Positions 37,202-49,678 of a DNA stretch of 64,000 nt are shown in pieces. The notes under the pieces were generated by a model, which was not told where the DNA came from, made no database searches, and saw nothing but the letters and a program-made list of their open reading frames with translations. The number at the start of each line of letters is the position of its first letter. Position 1 is the first letter of the stretch. This stretch comes from Gluconobacter kanchanaburiensis NBRC 103587 (GTDB taxonomy: Bacteria > Pseudomonadota > Alphaproteobacteria > Acetobacterales > Acetobacteraceae): the NCBI RefSeq assembly GCF_007988905.1, contig NZ_BJVA01000010.1:1-64000 (forward strand), written 5' to 3'. The position numbers and the translations under genes were made by a program.

Positions 37202-37999
37202 TCAGGCTGGATCAAAATCCAGAACGACCGGCACATGATCCGAGGGGCTCTCCCAGTCCCGCACGTCTTTTAGGACCCGGATGTCACGCAGTCCGTGCAT
37301 CAGGTCCGGCGTCATCCAGACATGATCCAGCCTTCGGCCTCTGTTGGATTTCCTCCAGTCACGGTTGCGGTATGACCACCACGTATAAAGTTTTTCAGAT
37401 TCTGGCGTGATAGTGCGCATTGCATCCTGAAATCCGGTTGCCATCCAGGCTTTGAGTCGCTCGGTTTCCGCCGGCGTGTGACTGACGATCTTCAGCAGCT
37501 GCCTGTGGCTCCACACGTCGTGTTCGAGCGGTGCGATATTGAGATCACCCACCAAAATGCTCCTGGCCGGAGGCGTGCGGGCAAACCAACCGGTCGCCTC
37601 ATCCACGAACGCCAGTTTATGAGCGAATTTTTCGTTTTCGTCAGGATCAGGAATATCCCCACCTGCGGGAACATAGAAATCATGGAGCAGGATCGGGCCT
37701 GCGGACGTTGCTATGCTGGCCGCAACATGCCGGCAATCGGAGCGCGTACACCAGTCTGGCATCCCGGATGCTGGTTCTAGCGGCTGACGGGACAGGATCG
37801 CCACACCATTATAGCCTTTCATCCCTTTATAGACCTGATGGACGAACCCCATCTCATTCAGGGCCTGAACGGGAAAGAGCGGGTCCGGGACTTTCGTTTC
37901 CTGTAGACAGACGATGTCCGGATTTTCCTGTTCGACGATCTGCTTCAGCAAAGGCAGTCTGAGTCGAAGGGAATTGATGTTCCAAGTGATAAGACGCAT
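37202..37999 (-). CDS. xthA: Exodeoxyribonuclease III
   Basis: XthA is an apurinic/apyrimidinic endonuclease and 3'-5' exonuclease in base excision repair. The 265-residue protein begins MRLITWNINSLRLR and shows the metal-binding VCLQETK Glu, GDLNIAPLEHDVW, RLDHVW, and the catalytic SDHVPVVLDFD His. ATG 37999 is used instead of the GTG at 38050, which would add 17 residues without family support. It is convergent with the response regulator gene and divergent from the M19 dipeptidase gene. Confidence 0.93.
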   Translation of the reverse strand: MRLITWNINSLRLRLPLLKQIVEQENPDIVCLQETKVPDPLFPVQALNEMGFVHQVYKGMKGYNGVAILSRQPLEPASGMPDWCTRSDCRHVAASIATSAGPILLHDFYVPAGGDIPDPDENEKFAHKLAFVDEATGWFARTPPARSILVGDLNIAPLEHDVWSHRQLLKIVSHTPAETERLKAWMATGFQDAMRTITPESEKLYTWWSYRNRDWRKSNRGRRLDHVWMTPDLMHGLRDIRVLKDVRDWESPSDHVPVVLDFDPA

Positions 38000-38080
38000 G
38001 CCCACTGGATCGACCGGAATGCGTGTTTTGACAAGCACCCTCTTGCACACAGGACGATCTGGTCCGATCTAGAACAAACC

Positions 38081-39088
38081 ATGACTGATCTGCATCACAC
38101 ACTCCTGACACTGGACTCCCACATCGATATTCCCTGGCCTGACCGGCAAGACGCCTGGACGGAAGATACTGCTAGGCAAGTAAATGTTCCTAAAGCCATT
38201 CGGGGAGGCATGAGGGCGGTGTGTCTGGCAGCCTATATTCCCCAGAGCTCGCGGGACGAAAGCGGCCACGTAGAAGCATGGGAGCGGGTCCAGGCCATGC
38301 TGGATGTGATCTGCGAAATGGGAGGACACCATAACGGGCAGGGTGCACGCGTCTGCAGAAGCGCCTCGGACGTTCGTGCTGCGTATAAAAAGGGCGATCT
38401 TGCTGTCATCCCGGCGATCGAGAATGGACATGCGCTTGGTGGACGTCCTGAACGTATCGTCGATCTCGCCCAACGCTATGGCGTGCGTTACATGACGCTG
38501 ACCCATAATGGCCATAACGTCCTCGCTGATGCGGCGATCCCTCGTAAGGATCTGGCGGACGAGGAAACATTGCACGGTGGTCTCTCCGCGCTTGGGCGGG
38601 ACACTATTGCGGCCATGAACCGGTCAGGCGTTCTAGTGGATGTATCTCACGCGTCAAAATCGACCATGATGCAGGCCAGCGGGATCTCCACCACACCCGT
38701 CTTTGCGAGTCACTCCTGTGCCCGTGCTCTTTGCGATCATCCACGTAATCTCGACGACGAACAGCTTGATCGCCTGAAAGACACGGGCGGCCTGATTCAG
38801 GTGACGGCCATGGGGTCTTTTCTGAAAAAAGGGGGGGGCGGGACAGTCGAAGATCTGGTGCGCCATGTGTCTTATATTGCCGAACGGATCGGCATTGAAC
38901 ATGTCGGGATCTCGTCGGACTTCGATGGTGGGGGTGGTATTCCGGGCTGGAAGGACGCGACCGAAACGGTCAATGTCACCCGTGCGCTTGTGGCCGCAGG
39001 TTTTACCGACAGCGAGATTGCTGCCATCTGGGGCGGCAATATGCTGCGTCTCCTTGAACAGGCCGAAAAAGCTGCGGAAGCCACCTGA
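38081..39088 (+). CDS. Membrane dipeptidase family (M19) peptidase
   Basis: A 335-residue zinc-dependent dipeptidase with the renal-dipeptidase barrel. It shows DSHIDIPW with the HxD metal pair near residue 14, IPAIENGHAL with the bridging Glu, DVSHAS, FASHSCAR and the GISSDFDGGG stretch. No signal peptide is seen, so it may act in the cytoplasm on L,D- or D-containing dipeptides. It starts 80 bases from the divergent xthA gene. Confidence 0.9.
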   Translation: MTDLHHTLLTLDSHIDIPWPDRQDAWTEDTARQVNVPKAIRGGMRAVCLAAYIPQSSRDESGHVEAWERVQAMLDVICEMGGHHNGQGARVCRSASDVRAAYKKGDLAVIPAIENGHALGGRPERIVDLAQRYGVRYMTLTHNGHNVLADAAIPRKDLADEETLHGGLSALGRDTIAAMNRSGVLVDVSHASKSTMMQASGISTTPVFASHSCARALCDHPRNLDDEQLDRLKDTGGLIQVTAMGSFLKKGGGGTVEDLVRHVSYIAERIGIEHVGISSDFDGGGGIPGWKDATETVNVTRALVAAGFTDSEIAAIWGGNMLRLLEQAEKAAEAT

Positions 39089-39403
39089 TCCTGTCTATGC
39101 AAGACTGTTATGGCGTGTCTGGTGAAGAACAGAACATGATCGCGTCGAACTTGGTTCAGAGCGGTTCGTCCACCACGACCCGTTAACGCCTTGCTGACAC
39201 CTCAGGCGATTTCCATCTTTCTTCAGATTGAAGCCCAGAGGACAGGAACAGAAGCAAGACACAAGCGTTTTCAATGACTTATAAAACGTGATTAAAAATT
39301 GGGCAATCTGATGGCAGGTCTGGCAAACCGGGGGGTTCATGATTCTGTCACGGAGCAGCCCACAGACTTTTCCACAGGTTCAGTGGATGACTGAAGAAGC
39401 CGA
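39089..39403. other. Intergenic region upstream of uvrC
   Basis: No convincing gene is present. An antisense frame of 81 residues (39095-39340) has an unnatural Cys/Trp-rich composition and no ribosome-binding site. The AT-rich part near 39270-39300 may hold the uvrC promoter. A near LexA-type repeat (GTTC-N6-GTTC at 39154-39167) has the wrong spacing. Confidence 0.5.
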
Positions 39404-41326
39404 ATGACCGATCTTTCTCGATCCCCTGCGACCCCAGCCGACAGCGCCAGCGAACCCCTTGTTCCTGCGGATAAAATGCAAGGCGTGGAGGCTATCCGCG
39501 AAGCCTTGAAAACCATCCCGTACAGCCCAGGCGTCTATCGCATGCTGAGTGCGAAAGGCGAGGTCCTATACGTTGGCAAGGCGCTCAGCCTGAAGAAGCG
39601 GGTTTCTTCATATACCCGTATCAACCAGTTGCCGGAGCGGTTGCGGCGCATGGTGTCGATGACGGTTTCGATGGAAATTGTCATCACACGCACCGAAGCG
39701 GATGCGCTGCTGCTTGAAGCAAATTACATCAAACGCATGAAGCCGCGCTTCAACATCCTTCTGCGCGACGACAAAAGCTATCCGTGGCTCATGCTGACCG
39801 AAAGCCACGAATTCCCGCAGATCACGAAGCAGCGCGGTAAACCCGTCAAGGGCGCAACCTACTGGGGCCCGTTTGCGAATGCCTGGGCAGTCAATCAGAC
39901 CCTGAACCTCGTGCAGCGCAGTTTTCTGCTTCGCTCGTGCTCGGATGCCGTTCTCAACAGCAGAACGCGCCCCTGTCTGCTGTATCAGATCAAGCGGTGC
40001 TCGGCTCCCTGTGTCGACCGCATTTCCAAGACCGATTACAAAGAACTCGTCAGAGAGGCTCAACAGTTCCTATCAGGCCACAGCACAGAACTGCAACAGC
40101 GTCTGGCGGCCGAAATGGAGCAGGCCTCCCAGGACATGAACTACGAACGCGCGGCTGCGATCAGGGACAGAATTCGCGGTTTTGCGAGTATCCAGGGTTC
40201 AAGCACCGTTAATCCGTCTTCCATCCATGATGCAGACATTATGACCATCTGGCAGGAAGCCGGCCAAAGCTGCATTCAGGTTTTCTTCATCCGTGGCAGC
40301 CGGAATAACGGTAACCGCGCCTTCTATCCTGCCCATGCGGAGGAGGAGACCGCAGCAGACGTATTGTCGGCTTTCATGATCCAGTTCTACGACAACAAAC
40401 CACCGCCACCTTTGATCCTCGTGAATTGCGAGCCTGCCGAACGCAGTCTTGTGGAGGAGGCTCTGGCCATCAGACGCGCCCAAAAGGTCGAGATTCTTCG
40501 ACCCCAGCGTGGCGAGAAAAAAGACGTGGTTGAACACGCCACGCTTAATGCCCGAGAAGCGCTGGAACGGAGACTGGCAGAGAATACCGGACAGCGAAAA
40601 CTTCTGGAGGGTGTGGCTGAAGTTTTCGATCTGCCTGAGACACCCAAGCGCATAGAGACTTACGACAACTCCCACATCATGGGGCAGGCACCTTACGGGG
40701 TCATGGTGGTCGGCGGTCCGGAAGGCTTCAACAAGCGCGCATACCGCAAATACTCAATAAGAGGTCCTGTTACTCCGGGAGACGATTTCGGCATGATGCG
40801 GGAAGTCATGGAACGGCGTTTCGGCAAGCGTCCGGAGAATGGCGAGCGCCCGGAAGACTGGCCTGACCTCCTGTTGATTGATGGCGGTCTGGGGCAGTTC
40901 AACGCCGTACGTTCGGTTCTCGCCGATCTTGGTGTGACCGGCATTCCGATTGTCGCCATTGCTAAAGGCCCGGATCGAGACGCCGGCAGGGAGTGGTTCT
41001 TTACCGAGACGCAGGCCCCCTTTCAGCTTCCCCCGAGAGATCCTGTGCTTTATTACCTGCAACGTCTGCGGGATGAGGCGCACAGATTCGCCATTACGAC
41101 GCACAGGGCAGGACGGTCACGGGGACTGCGCAGTTCGGAGCTGGATAATGTTCCGGGAATCGGAGCTGCCCGGAAGAAGGCCCTTCTGAATCATTTCGGT
41201 TCGGCGAGATCAGTCAGGCAGGCCAGCCTTGAGGAGCTTGAAAATGCTCCGGGGATCAGTTTAGGAACAGCAAGCGCGATATACGGACATTTTCATCCGG
41301 AATGGGTTCAGAAAAAGCCTGGCTGA
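39404..41326 (+). CDS. uvrC: Excinuclease ABC subunit C
   Basis: UvrC makes both incisions in nucleotide excision repair. The 640-residue protein has the GIY-YIG endonuclease domain ([20 protein letters not shown], near residue 42), a UVR motif for UvrB contact ([16 protein letters not shown], near residue 247), the RNase H-like second nuclease with [15 protein letters not shown], and a C-terminal helix-hairpin-helix around [18 protein letters not shown]. The first 30 residues are a polar extension. pgsA follows about 107 bases downstream. Confidence 0.96.
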   Translation: MTDLSRSPATPADSASEPLVPADKMQGVEAIREALKTIPYSPGVYRMLSAKGEVLYVGKALSLKKRVSSYTRINQLPERLRRMVSMTVSMEIVITRTEADALLLEANYIKRMKPRFNILLRDDKSYPWLMLTESHEFPQITKQRGKPVKGATYWGPFANAWAVNQTLNLVQRSFLLRSCSDAVLNSRTRPCLLYQIKRCSAPCVDRISKTDYKELVREAQQFLSGHSTELQQRLAAEMEQASQDMNYERAAAIRDRIRGFASIQGSSTVNPSSIHDADIMTIWQEAGQSCIQVFFIRGSRNNGNRAFYPAHAEEETAADVLSAFMIQFYDNKPPPPLILVNCEPAERSLVEEALAIRRAQKVEILRPQRGEKKDVVEHATLNAREALERRLAENTGQRKLLEGVAEVFDLPETPKRIETYDNSHIMGQAPYGVMVVGGPEGFNKRAYRKYSIRGPVTPGDDFGMMREVMERRFGKRPENGERPEDWPDLLLIDGGLGQFNAVRSVLADLGVTGIPIVAIAKGPDRDAGREWFFTETQAPFQLPPRDPVLYYLQRLRDEAHRFAITTHRAGRSRGLRSSELDNVPGIGAARKKALLNHFGSARSVRQASLEELENAPGISLGTASAIYGHFHPEWVQKKPG

Positions 41327-41432
41327 TCCGTCCGAGCGCCGAAAAACACGCTGCGGCTTACACGAAAAATACATCTTCCAAGAACGTTTTGGCGCATACC
41401 GGAGAGAAGGAAACTGTTCTACACTGCTCTCG

Positions 41433-42035
41433 ATGCTGACAGATCTGCCAAACATACTGACACTGCTGCGCATAGCGTCAATTCCGGTACTGATCGTACT
41501 TCTGGCGGTACATGCGCCGACCGCCAGCGTGATCGCCTGCGTGGTGTACACGGCAGCTTGCATCACGGATTATCTTGACGGCGCTCTGGCCCGTCGATGG
41601 AAGCAGCTTTCTGAACTTGGACGGATGATGGACCCCATCGCAGACAAACTGCTGGTCGGGTCGCTTCTCCTGGCTTTGGCTGGTCTGACGACGCTTCCTG
41701 TATACTCGCTGTATGCAGGCATCATTATTATGGTGAGGGAAATTCTGGTCAGCGGGCTACGGGAATATATGGCCTCCCAACGCGAAACATTGCCCTCGAC
41801 CCGCCTGGCCAAATGGAAGACGGGCATTCAGATGGTCGCAATCGGCTTTCTGATCGGCGGTGACAGCGCGGCCGCGAAACTGGGGCTGCCCTTCCTGCCG
41901 GCAACCCTGATTGGCGGAATCCTGTTGTGGTTTTCCGTTATTCCGACGGTCATTAGTGGATGGGGCTACCTTACGGCCGGCCTTACGCGCATCATGGCAG
42001 GGCAGACACGCCAGTCTTCCAAGATTGGATCGTAA
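41433..42035 (+). CDS. pgsA: CDP-diacylglycerol-glycerol-3-phosphate 3-phosphatidyltransferase
   Basis: PgsA makes phosphatidylglycerol phosphate at the inner membrane. The 200-residue protein has about five hydrophobic helices and the full CDP-alcohol phosphotransferase motif DG-AR-G-D-D, seen as DYLDGALARRWKQLSELG continuing to RMMDPIADK. It starts LPNILTLLRIASIPVL, typical of the family. uvrC and pgsA are commonly neighbours in Proteobacteria. Confidence 0.95.
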   Translation: MLTDLPNILTLLRIASIPVLIVLLAVHAPTASVIACVVYTAACITDYLDGALARRWKQLSELGRMMDPIADKLLVGSLLLALAGLTTLPVYSLYAGIIIMVREILVSGLREYMASQRETLPSTRLAKWKTGIQMVAIGFLIGGDSAAAKLGLPFLPATLIGGILLWFSVIPTVISGWGYLTAGLTRIMAGQTRQSSKIGS

Positions 42036-42137
42036 TGTCACGACGCGATGGAATTATGGGTGTGTTTGCCTGTCTTCATCTGGCGCTCCGTTACGAGGAC
42101 CGCTAAAGGTCATCTAACGACCTTGTGGGAGTACGAA

Positions 42138-42743
42138 ATGCGGAAGGCCGCTCTGCTGGCACTACCTCTCGCTCTGAGCGGCTGTTCAGGCATGGGCAAA
42201 TATATCCGGGACACGATGGTGTGGACCGCGCTCGACAACCCCAATGGTCCTCATGGTGAAAGTGAGAACATCCATCGGGCGCGTGGGGAGAAATTTGCCG
42301 AAGCCCCCATTTTCCCTGAGAGCGGCAATATCTGGCCGGGAGCTCCGCAGCCTTTACCGACCCTCAAGGACGTGGAAAATCCAAACAGCACGTTCAGCCA
42401 TGCACTCGGAGACCCCGCCACCTATTTCGGAGGGGCCGCACTGGATGAAAGTTTTATGAGCGGTATTGGTAGTAAAGGTGCTTTGGGTGCATCAGGCCAG
42501 CAGCTCATGTCAGGCCAGAGCATATCCGTCGGGGAAAGTGTGGACACGCATCAGGGTGTGAGCCGTGACCGTAGCCATGTGATCCCGACGCTTCCATCGT
42601 CGGTGCCGGACAATGCAGGCCATTTTCTTAACAAGAATCCAAGCAAGACCATCGTAATCCCGAACGGCGACGGAACCAGTACACTGATTGCGCCCGACGG
42701 AAGCGTTAAGGTGGTTCACGGAGTACCGGCAGCACCAAAATAA
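42138..42743 (+). CDS. Putative lipoprotein of unknown function
   Basis: A 201-residue exported protein. The short signal MRKAALLALPLALSGC ends in a good lipobox with Cys at residue 16. The mature part is rich in Gly, Pro, Ser and Asn and looks disordered; I recognise no domain. ATG 42138 has GGGAG 7 bases upstream, while the open frame to 42048 has no signal peptide. It sits between pgsA and the convergent lexA gene. Confidence 0.75.
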   Translation: MRKAALLALPLALSGCSGMGKYIRDTMVWTALDNPNGPHGESENIHRARGEKFAEAPIFPESGNIWPGAPQPLPTLKDVENPNSTFSHALGDPATYFGGAALDESFMSGIGSKGALGASGQQLMSGQSISVGESVDTHQGVSRDRSHVIPTLPSSVPDNAGHFLNKNPSKTIVIPNGDGTSTLIAPDGSVKVVHGVPAAPK

Positions 42744-42744
42744 A

Positions 42745-42775
42745 CCCTGGTGGCAACACTTTTTGCTACCAGGGG
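42745..42775. terminator. Terminator between lipoprotein gene and lexA
   Basis: CCCTGGTGGCA and TGCTACCAGGG form a long stem with one mismatch around an ACACTTTT-type loop. TTTTT follows at 42784-42788. It can serve the plus-strand lipoprotein gene and possibly lexA. Confidence 0.7.
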
Positions 42776-42792
42776 TCAGGCGCTTTTTACGA

Positions 42793-43509
42793 CTAGTACT
42801 GACGGAAGAGCGCAACTAGACGCCCCTGAATATGAACGCGCTCTGCGGGGAAAATGCGTGTTTCGTACTCGCGGTTAGCGGCTTCAAGCGCAATCATTGA
42901 ACCGCGGCGGCGCAGTTTTTTAAGAGTGACTTCCTGCTCATCAATCAGGGCGACAATAATCTGCCCATTATCTGCCGTTTCGCGACGACGGATAATGGCA
43001 ATATCCCCGTCAAGAATACCGGCTTCGATCATGGAATCGCCTGAGACGGTCAGTGCATAGTGCTCACCAGTCCCCAGAAGAGACACAGGCACCTCAATCC
43101 GATCACTGTCGTCCTGCATGGCCTCAATCGGCAGGCCAGCGGCAATGCGCCCATAAAGTGGAATACTGACAGTCTGCCGGTCATTCGCAGCAGTGGGTTC
43201 AGAGAATGTGCCCTCGAGTTCTGCCTGATCTTGGCTGAGAACCGTCGGGACAAAGGCTGATGCGGAAGGTGCAGCAACAGGCACATCGATTCCCATATGA
43301 GGGAGGCGAAGTACCTCGAGTGCTCTTGCACGATGATGATGGCGGCGAAGGAAGCCGCGTTCTTCCAGCGCTGATATCAGACGGTGGATGCCAGACTTCG
43401 AACGCAGTTCGAGCGCATCTTTCATTTCATCAAAGGACGGCGAATATCCCGTTCTACGAAGATGGTCGTCGATATACAGCAAAAGCTGGTGCTGCTTGCG
43501 TGTCAGCAT
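42793..43509 (-). CDS. lexA: SOS repressor LexA
   Basis: LexA represses DNA damage genes and cleaves itself when RecA is activated. The 238-residue protein has an N-terminal winged-helix domain ([24 protein letters not shown], helix-turn-helix around 27-48), a His/Arg-rich linker, and the S24 protease domain. The cleavage site Ala124-Gly125 (GRIAAGLP), Ser159 ([10 protein letters not shown]) and Lys197 (EVTLKKL) are present. ATG 43509 is the family start; the open frame to 43677 is not used. A GTTC-N7-GTTC box upstream indicates autoregulation. Confidence 0.95.
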   Translation of the reverse strand: MLTRKQHQLLLYIDDHLRRTGYSPSFDEMKDALELRSKSGIHRLISALEERGFLRRHHHRARALEVLRLPHMGIDVPVAAPSASAFVPTVLSQDQAELEGTFSEPTAANDRQTVSIPLYGRIAAGLPIEAMQDDSDRIEVPVSLLGTGEHYALTVSGDSMIEAGILDGDIAIIRRRETADNGQIIVALIDEQEVTLKKLRRRGSMIALEAANREYETRIFPAERVHIQGRLVALFRQY

Positions 43510-43575
43510 ACAGGCGCTCCCATGCGCCTCGGCAGAGGCAGGTCCCAAAAAGCCGCAGGACGAAATCCTACATTT

Positions 43576-43590
43576 GTTCTTTATAGGTTC
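43576..43590. promoter_or_regulatory. LexA (SOS) box of alphaproteobacterial type
   Basis: GTTC at 43576-43579 and GTTC at 43587-43590 are separated by exactly 7 bases, the known alphaproteobacterial LexA direct-repeat operator. It lies 67-81 bases upstream of the lexA ATG, between lexA and the divergent rpmG gene. Confidence 0.8.
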
Positions 43591-43702
43591 CCTTCTGTTG
43601 CCCCACAAGCAAAAGAGAGGTCCAAAATTTGCAATTGAACGATAACAGTTCAGCATTTTCCTGAGAAAACAGAGCAAAACAGCGAAATCGTACGCGAAGG
43701 AC

Positions 43703-43731
43703 TTGACCTTCGAACGTTAAATCAGCATGGT
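43703..43731 (+). promoter_or_regulatory. Possible rpmG promoter
   Basis: TTGACC at 43703-43708 is a good -35 element. A -10 element 17 bases on (CATGGT) is poor. The position, about 75 bases before rpmG, is reasonable. Confidence 0.3.
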
Positions 43732-43806
43732 GCGCCAAATCTAGAGATCAACATGCTGCATCGACACCTTCGAGCGGCATCAGTATGGCGAAAGCCCGAG
43801 GGTATC

Positions 43807-43974
43807 ATGGGAAAGAGCAACGTTATTCAGATCCGGCTCGTTTCGTCCGCCGAAACCGGCTACTTCTACGTTACGAAGAAGAATGCCCGTTCCGCTACGG
43901 GAAAGATGGAAGTGCGCAAGTACGATCCAGTGGCACGCAAGCACGTCGTCTTCCGCGAAGCCAAGATCAAGTAA
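43807..43974 (+). CDS. rpmG: 50S ribosomal protein L33
   Basis: L33 is a small protein near the E site of the large ribosomal subunit. The 55-residue protein starts [19 protein letters not shown], contains YVTKKNAR, and ends [16 protein letters not shown], the normal alphaproteobacterial length and ends. The zinc-ribbon cysteines found in some L33 copies are absent, so this is the Cys-free type. GAGGG precedes the ATG at 43807. A strong terminator follows. Confidence 0.96.
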   Translation: MGKSNVIQIRLVSSAETGYFYVTKKNARSATGKMEVRKYDPVARKHVVFREAKIK

Positions 43975-43986
43975 GATCTGTTTCGA

Positions 43987-44031
43987 CAGAGCATAAAAAA
44001 AGCGGCCTAAGGCCGCTTTTTTTATGCTCTG
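43987..44031. terminator. Strong bidirectional terminator
   Basis: A perfect 21-bp inverted repeat (43987-44007 and 44011-44031) around TAA. GCGGCC/GGCCGC is flanked by A7 and T7, so it works on both strands for convergent rpmG and the FtsB-like gene. Confidence 0.95.
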
Positions 44032-44047
44032 TTTTTCAAATTTTCAC

Positions 44048-44377
44048 TCAGAAAAGTTTGTCATGCGGCCCGTAAGGAACGACCAGGTCGCCGCTACGGG
44101 TCAGATTCATGGTTGCCCGCGCCCGTTCATCAAGCATATCGGCATCCAGAGCTTTTTCTTTCAAAGCAAGCACGCGACGGCGCCAGACGTTCTGTTCGTC
44201 GTTGGCATCCTGACGGGCCTGAATCGCATCTTTTTCAAGCTGCGTCTGCTCCTGATAGGCACGAATTCCATGCGCCCCATGGAGGGCGTTCCAGCCGAAA
44301 TAAACTGTCAGTGAAAGAAAGAACAACGGAGGTGCCACGGCACGAACACCACGTTTGATAAGTCGGACTAGCGTCAC
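44048..44377 (-). CDS. FtsB/DivIC-like septum formation initiator
   Basis: A 109-residue bitopic membrane protein. It has a short basic N-terminus, one transmembrane helix (about residues 14-32), then a coiled coil rich in Gln, Glu, Lys and Ala, and the family ending ADMLDERARATMNLTRSGDLVV. It should act with FtsL/FtsQ in the divisome. Its position after eno is common in alphaproteobacteria and supports the call. Confidence 0.88.
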   Translation of the reverse strand: MTLVRLIKRGVRAVAPPLFFLSLTVYFGWNALHGAHGIRAYQEQTQLEKDAIQARQDANDEQNVWRRRVLALKEKALDADMLDERARATMNLTRSGDLVVPYGPHDKLF

Positions 44378-44508
44378 GTCGTGGAAACTCCGTTTTGAAA
44401 GACTTTATCGTTCTATAGCAGTCAATCATGATCGGACAATGAAAGATAGGGGTCTCTCTCATTGTCCGTCTGAGGAAAACAGCGTCGGGGATGAAGAAAA
44501 CCGTTCCC

Positions 44509-45872
<1,364 letters not shown>

Positions 45873-45914
45873 CTATTTCAAGTCTCAAAATCACGCCCTG
45901 AGGTCAACGACGAC

Positions 45915-46387
45915 ATGCGCCTTCCTTTTCCCATTTTCGTGCTCGGCATTGCCGGATTGCTTCCATTCATGACGCTGGGAGGGTGGATCTTTCTGGCTGG
46001 ACTGTTCACGCCGCTTCCCCACCTGAAAGTTATTCTTCTGGCATATGGCGCCTGCATTCTGTCGTTTTTGGGCGCCATACACTGGGGACTGGCCATGGAG
46101 CGGCCAGATATCATTACAGTCGGCGGCACATCCCAGCGAGATCGTCAGCGTCTTATACTGGGTGCCTGTCCTGCGCTCTGGGCATGGCTTGCACTTTGCG
46201 TGGGCATACTGGGCCACGTTCGTGCGGGCTTTGGGCTGGAAATCCTGGGATTTGTAGGGACATTTCTTGTAGAGCGGGAAGCCTGGAAGCAAGGGGCTCT
46301 GCCTCCAGGCTATCTTCCACTACGCACGGTTCTCACCGTGATTGCCGTTCTGAGCCTCTTTCTCGCAGCGTTGGCTCCCGCCGACGG

Positions 46388-46391
<4 letters not shown>
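45915..46391 (+). CDS. DUF3429 membrane protein
   Basis: A 158-residue inner-membrane protein with about four or five helices, starting at [15 protein letters not shown]. It contains the [11 protein letters not shown] segment and a [12 protein letters not shown] stretch near the end that mark DUF3429. The function is unknown. ATG 45915 is chosen since the first helix then begins at once; ATG 45864 would add 17 polar residues. It is convergent with kdsA, with 4 bases of overlap. Confidence 0.8.
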
Positions 46392-48849
<2,458 letters not shown>

Positions 48850-48899
48850 TCATACACTGCCAGCATAGGGCAGGGGAAGCGGAGAGACGCGTCTGTTGA

Positions 48900-48935
48900 A
48901 AAAGATCCCTGTCAAAATTTTGACAGGGGTCTTTT
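48900..48935 (-). terminator. secG terminator
   Basis: A near-perfect inverted repeat centred at 48917/48918 (CCCTGTCAAAA / TTTTGACAGGG). On the minus strand it is followed by TCTTTTT. It separates secG from pyrG. Confidence 0.85.
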
Positions 48936-48942
48936 AACCCGA

Positions 48943-49290
48943 TCAGTGAGTCGGTGCGGAAGCCGGAGAAGCCGGCGCCGGAACAGCCGGAGGCGCAGCG
49001 GGAGCAGACTGCGAAGCAGCAGGGGGTTCAGCCAGAATGTCATGCGAACCAACGCCGGAGGATGCGCCACGGTTCAGAACCGCAAGAACGAGACACAGGA
49101 GCATGAAAATCCCCGCAAGCACGGAGGTAGCCCGCGTCAGCAAGGTAGCGGTTCCTCGGCCGCTCATGAAGGAACCCATACCCTGGCCACTGCCGATACC
49201 AAGGCCACCGCCTTCGCTGCGCTGGATCAGGATCACTCCGATCAGCGCCAGTGTGACCAGCAGGTTGAGAGCAAGCAGAAAAGTGGTCAT
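48943..49290 (-). CDS. secG: Preprotein translocase subunit SecG
   Basis: SecG assists SecYE in protein translocation. The 115-residue protein has two hydrophobic helices (about residues 3-20 and 52-70) separated by a loop with LIQRSEGGGLGIGSGQG, the family signature. The C-terminus is long, Ala/Pro-rich and acidic, as in other alphaproteobacteria. It is followed by a terminator. Confidence 0.93.
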   Translation of the reverse strand: MTTFLLALNLLVTLALIGVILIQRSEGGGLGIGSGQGMGSFMSGRGTATLLTRATSVLAGIFMLLCLVLAVLNRGASSGVGSHDILAEPPAASQSAPAAPPAVPAPASPASAPTH

Positions 49291-49678
49291 GAACGATAGG
49301 GTCCGGACATTGGTTGGGACAACAGGCGAAAAGAGACTGCTTCGGCGCTGATCTTGAAGCTTCCCGCTTCAAGGCCGGGACGACCGCTCAGACCTTCTCC
49401 CAGAAACCCGATGAGAAAATGATCAGCTCAAGAGCCAGTGTGACGAAGCCGCCATACAGGATCGAGGAAGAAATGTCATCCACCTTGAGTCGAGAGTGTA
49501 GGTTCCTGCAACGGATCTGGTGGTCTGCATGATATGGTTGAACCGTCCATCTCGGCGCAGGATGCGCGGTCATGTGGGTCTGCTTCTGGTCAAGCCGTTC
49601 CCACGACATTATGGTGCGGCAAGTTTCGCGGGCCGAACATGTCCGCACCCTCCCGTCATCCGGATCTGCCCTGACCCC
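49291..49678. other. 388-bp region between secG and ppiD
   Basis: It contains a perfect stem-loop CTTGAAGC-N5-GCTTCAAG at 49353-49373. A minus-strand frame at 49483-49388 (GTG start) could encode a 31-residue protein with one hydrophobic helix, but has no good ribosome-binding site. The rest should hold the divergent promoters of secG and ppiD. Confidence 0.5.

Noticed and set aside
39154-39167. GTTC repeat upstream of uvrC resembling a LexA box
   Set aside because: The two GTTC units are 6, not 7, bases apart, and they lie about 240 bases from the start codon.
39095-39340. Minus-strand frame of 81 residues between the dipeptidase and uvrC genes
   Set aside because: Cys/Trp/Arg-rich composition, no ribosome-binding site, and it overlaps the likely uvrC promoter region.
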